From Rubrivivax sp. (GTDB taxonomy: Bacteria > Pseudomonadota > Gammaproteobacteria > Burkholderiales > Burkholderiaceae_C): a DNA stretch of 64,000 nt. Positions 61,729 through 64,000 of the stretch are shown in pieces (position 1 is the first letter of the stretch; every line of letters starts with the position of its first letter). The position numbers were made by a program, and so were the translations under genes. The notes beneath the pieces are model-generated. The model did not search any database. It saw nothing but the letters and a program-made list of their open reading frames with translations, and was not told the origin of the DNA. The stretch lies in NCBI GenBank assembly GCA_027484825.1, contig JAIXSE010000036.1:1-64000 (forward strand). The letters run 5' to 3'.

Positions 61729-64000
61729 ATGTCCGCTCGAACGCTTCCCGCGCCTGCCGTCTCCGGCTCGGTCTCCTCCTCCTCCGCCTCCGTACCCGTC
61801 TCCCTGGCGCCGCCGCCGCTGAATTCGGTCGCGCTGGCCGTGCTGGGCCTGGTGGCTTCGCTGTCAGCGTGGTCGCCGGCCTGGGCCCAACAGGCCGCGC
61901 CCGCGCCGTCCACGGCCGCCTCGGCGGCGGCTCCTGCGCCTGCGCCTGCTCCTGCTCCTGCTCCCGACGCCAAGGACCGCACCGCCCCCCAGGACCCCAG
62001 CCAGACGCTGGACCGTGTGGAGATCAGCGGCACTCGCGCCAGCCTGCAGCGCTCGCTCAATCTCAAGCGCAATGCGGCTCTGGTGCAGGACAGCATCAGT
62101 GCCACCGAGCTGGGCCGATTCCCCGACGACAACGTGGCCGATTCCCTCAGCCACATCACCGGCGTGTCGATCTCGCGCACGGCGGGCGGCGAGGGCCAGA
62201 AGGTGAGCGTGCGCGGCCTCGGCCCGGAATACACCCTCACCACCTTCAACAACCGCATCCTGGCCACCGACGGTGAAGGCCGTGACTTCGCCTTCGACGT
62301 GCTGCCCTCGGACATCATCAGCGGCGCCGATGTGGTGAAGTCCGCGCAGGCGGCGGTGATGGAAGGCGCCATCGGTGGCGTGGTCAACCTGCGCTCCGCC
62401 AGCCCCTTCGACCAGCCCGGCCAGCACGGCCTGCTGCGCCTGGAGGCGGACCGCAACACCATGAGTCGCCTCAACGGCGGCAAGCTGTCGGGCACCTACA
62501 GCAACACCTTCGGCTCGCAGCTGGGCGTGCTGGTGGGCGTGGTGTATGCCGACCGCAAGGTGCGCACCGACACCGCTGGCAATGACGGCGGCTGGACCCG
62601 CAACCCGATCAGCGACCCCGCCGCCAACTGGACCGGCAATGCCTGGGGCGGCAACATCGACCCCAATGGCAATGGCGTGCTGGACCCCGATGAAGAGGGC
62701 TTGATCGGCCCGGGCCAGTTCCGCGTCGGCTCGGTGATGGAGCAGAAAAAGCGGCTGGCCCTGTCCGGCAAGGTCGAATGGCGGCCTGCCGACAATTTCA
62801 AGCTGGTGGTGGACGGCATCCGCACCCGGCTGGATTCACCGCAGGTCGGCTATCAGCAGTCCTTCTACACGCTGTTCTCGCCGGGCCGCTGGTCCAACAT
62901 GCAGGTGAGCAACGGGGTGGTGACCGGCTTCACCATGGACAACAGCGACCCCGAACTGCGCCTGAATCCCGAGCTGCTGAACCTCACCACCCACCGCGTG
63001 GTCGACACCGCCCTCTACGGCGCGAATGCGGAATGGAAGGCCAGCGCCGACCTGAAGTTCAACGGCGACGTCTACACCTCCACCTCCAAGCGCCATTCCG
63101 GCGGCCAGGACACCTACACCGTCCTGCGCATGAACCAGCCCAATGTCACCACGGTGCAACTGACCGGCTCGCAGGTGCCCAGCATCACCACGACGCTGGC
63201 CGATGGGCGCGATCTGGCGCAGGGGCTGGCCGCCGGCCAGTTCGGTGCGAGCGACTTCAACACCCATTACCTGGGCCTGTCCGGCGACAACATCGATGAC
63301 CGCATCAACGGCATCAGCCTGAATGGCACCTGGACGCTGGACCGCTTCAACATCGACACGGTGCAGTTCGGCATCAGCAGCACCCGCCGCAAGAAGAACC
63401 GGGACCTGGTGGACAACGCCATCAACGGCGGCGAGAACTACTACTCCGGCGACAACGCCATCAACGTCGGCGCCCTGGGCGGCAATGTGCTGGACCAGAA
63501 CCTGCACCTGCCCAACTTCATGAGCGGCGTCAGTGGCGACTTCCCGCGCAGCTTCCTGGGCTTTGATGTGCCCAACTATCTGGCGGCCCTGCAGGCCTAT
63601 AACGGCAAGCCGCGTCCGGACGGCACGACCTACGACTTCAGCAAGGCCGCGCCGGTGTGGAACCCGCTGCAGAGCTACCGGGTGAAGGAGACCACCACCA
63701 GCGCCTTTGTGCAGGCGGACCTCTCCGGGGACCGCTGGAATGCCGACGTCGGCGTGCGGCTGGTGCATACCCGCACCTCGTCCACCGCCTGGGACGCCAA
63801 GATCGTGGACCTGGTGGAAAACGGCCCCTTCAACTACACCGCCACCTATGCAGCGCCGACGCCGCTGGTCGAGACCGGCAGCTACACCTACGGCCTGCCG
63901 TCGGCCAACTTCGTCTGGCACTTTGACGACAAGCTGCAGCTGCGCCTGGGCGCGGCCAAGACCATGGCTCGTCCGTCGGTGGAGCAACTGGCGCCCACCA
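61729..64000 (+). CDS. TonB-dependent receptor for a carbohydrate (partial at window edge)
   Basis: At least 757 residues; no stop before the edge. A long Ala/Pro-rich leader with a signal sequence (VALAVLGLVASLSAWSPAWA) is followed by a (Ala-Pro)n stretch, then the plug: RVEISGTRASLQRSLNLKRN, FPDDNVADSLSHITGVSISR, VSVRGLGPEYTLTTFNN and GAIGGVVNL. This is the large TonB receptor type common in oligosaccharide-uptake loci of Proteobacteria. Divergent from the amino-sugar operon and sharing its CTTTCG region, it probably imports the amino-sugar polymer or oligomer. The AAGGA before the ATG supports the start. Confidence 0.88.
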   Translation, partial: MSARTLPAPAVSGSVSSSSASVPVSLAPPPLNSVALAVLGLVASLSAWSPAWAQQAAPAPSTAASAAAPAPAPAPAPAPDAKDRTAPQDPSQTLDRVEISGTRASLQRSLNLKRNAALVQDSISATELGRFPDDNVADSLSHITGVSISRTAGGEGQKVSVRGLGPEYTLTTFNNRILATDGEGRDFAFDVLPSDIISGADVVKSAQAAVMEGAIGGVVNLRSASPFDQPGQHGLLRLEADRNTMSRLNGGKLSGTYSNTFGSQLGVLVGVVYADRKVRTDTAGNDGGWTRNPISDPAANWTGNAWGGNIDPNGNGVLDPDEEGLIGPGQFRVGSVMEQKKRLALSGKVEWRPADNFKLVVDGIRTRLDSPQVGYQQSFYTLFSPGRWSNMQVSNGVVTGFTMDNSDPELRLNPELLNLTTHRVVDTALYGANAEWKASADLKFNGDVYTSTSKRHSGGQDTYTVLRMNQPNVTTVQLTGSQVPSITTTLADGRDLAQGLAAGQFGASDFNTHYLGLSGDNIDDRINGISLNGTWTLDRFNIDTVQFGISSTRRKKNRDLVDNAINGGENYYSGDNAINVGALGGNVLDQNLHLPNFMSGVSGDFPRSFLGFDVPNYLAALQAYNGKPRPDGTTYDFSKAAPVWNPLQSYRVKETTTSAFVQADLSGDRWNADVGVRLVHTRTSSTAWDAKIVDLVENGPFNYTATYAAPTPLVETGSYTYGLPSANFVWHFDDKLQLRLGAAKTMARPSVEQLAPT

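Noticed and set aside
1-64000. tRNA, rRNA, riboswitch or CRISPR
   Set aside because: No tRNA cloverleaf, rRNA core, known aptamer or repeat-spacer array was recognised by eye; a covariance-model search would be needed to exclude small RNAs.

Overview
The window looks like a chromosome segment of a high-GC betaproteobacterium of the order Burkholderiales, most like the Roseateles/Mitsuaria group. This is inferred from GC-rich codon use, the secreted hydrolases, the many TonB receptors and the gene families present; no rRNA or tRNA is available to confirm it.

Region 1 (1-12.6 kb) is a mobile and conflict-gene island. An IS3-type element runs off the left edge and interrupts the istB gene of an IS21-type element, whose other end carries five 25-bp direct repeats. 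Next comes an AT-richer two-gene unit: a DGQHR/ParB-like protein and a protein with a C-terminal HEPN Rx4H motif. It is followed by a metallopeptidase with a probable periplasmic immunity protein, a frame-disrupted membrane protein, an AbiEi/AbiEii toxin-antitoxin pair, a tyrosine-recombinase tail and a decayed IS256-type transposase. Two ~780-bp direct repeats, each encoding a pRiA4b ORF-3-like protein, bracket the AbiE/IS256 part.

Region 2 (12.6-27.9 kb) is mixed: a polytopic OmpA-domain protein, an SDR/AraC divergent pair, an orphan CdiI-like immunity gene, a protein with an eCIS-cargo-like N-terminus, an autotransporter, a rhamnogalacturonan lyase lipoprotein, an McrB/McrC-like restriction pair, an HD hydrolase, a cytochrome b561 and a flavodoxin-fold oxidoreductase.

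Region 3 (28-56 kb) is dominated by regulation. A beta-propeller histidine kinase and a NarL-type regulator are divergent. Then come five genes of the winged-helix/STAND ATPase type (four with a winged helix, one without) and a lone winged-helix protein, interleaved with secreted peptidases, alpha/beta hydrolases, an isochorismatase and a TonB receptor. Five intergenic sites carry the same 10-bp-period direct repeat (GGTTAAAnnnGGTnAA), the best candidate for a shared operator. A FixL/FixJ-like pair closes the region.

Region 4 (56-64 kb) is an amino-sugar (GalNAc/galactosamine-type) catabolic operon: DMT transporter, KbaZ/GatZ-like protein, AgaS-like isomerase, BadF-type sugar kinase and an AgaR-like regulator. 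A divergent TonB receptor runs off the right edge, and the shared promoter region holds repeated CTTTCG/CGAAAG motifs.
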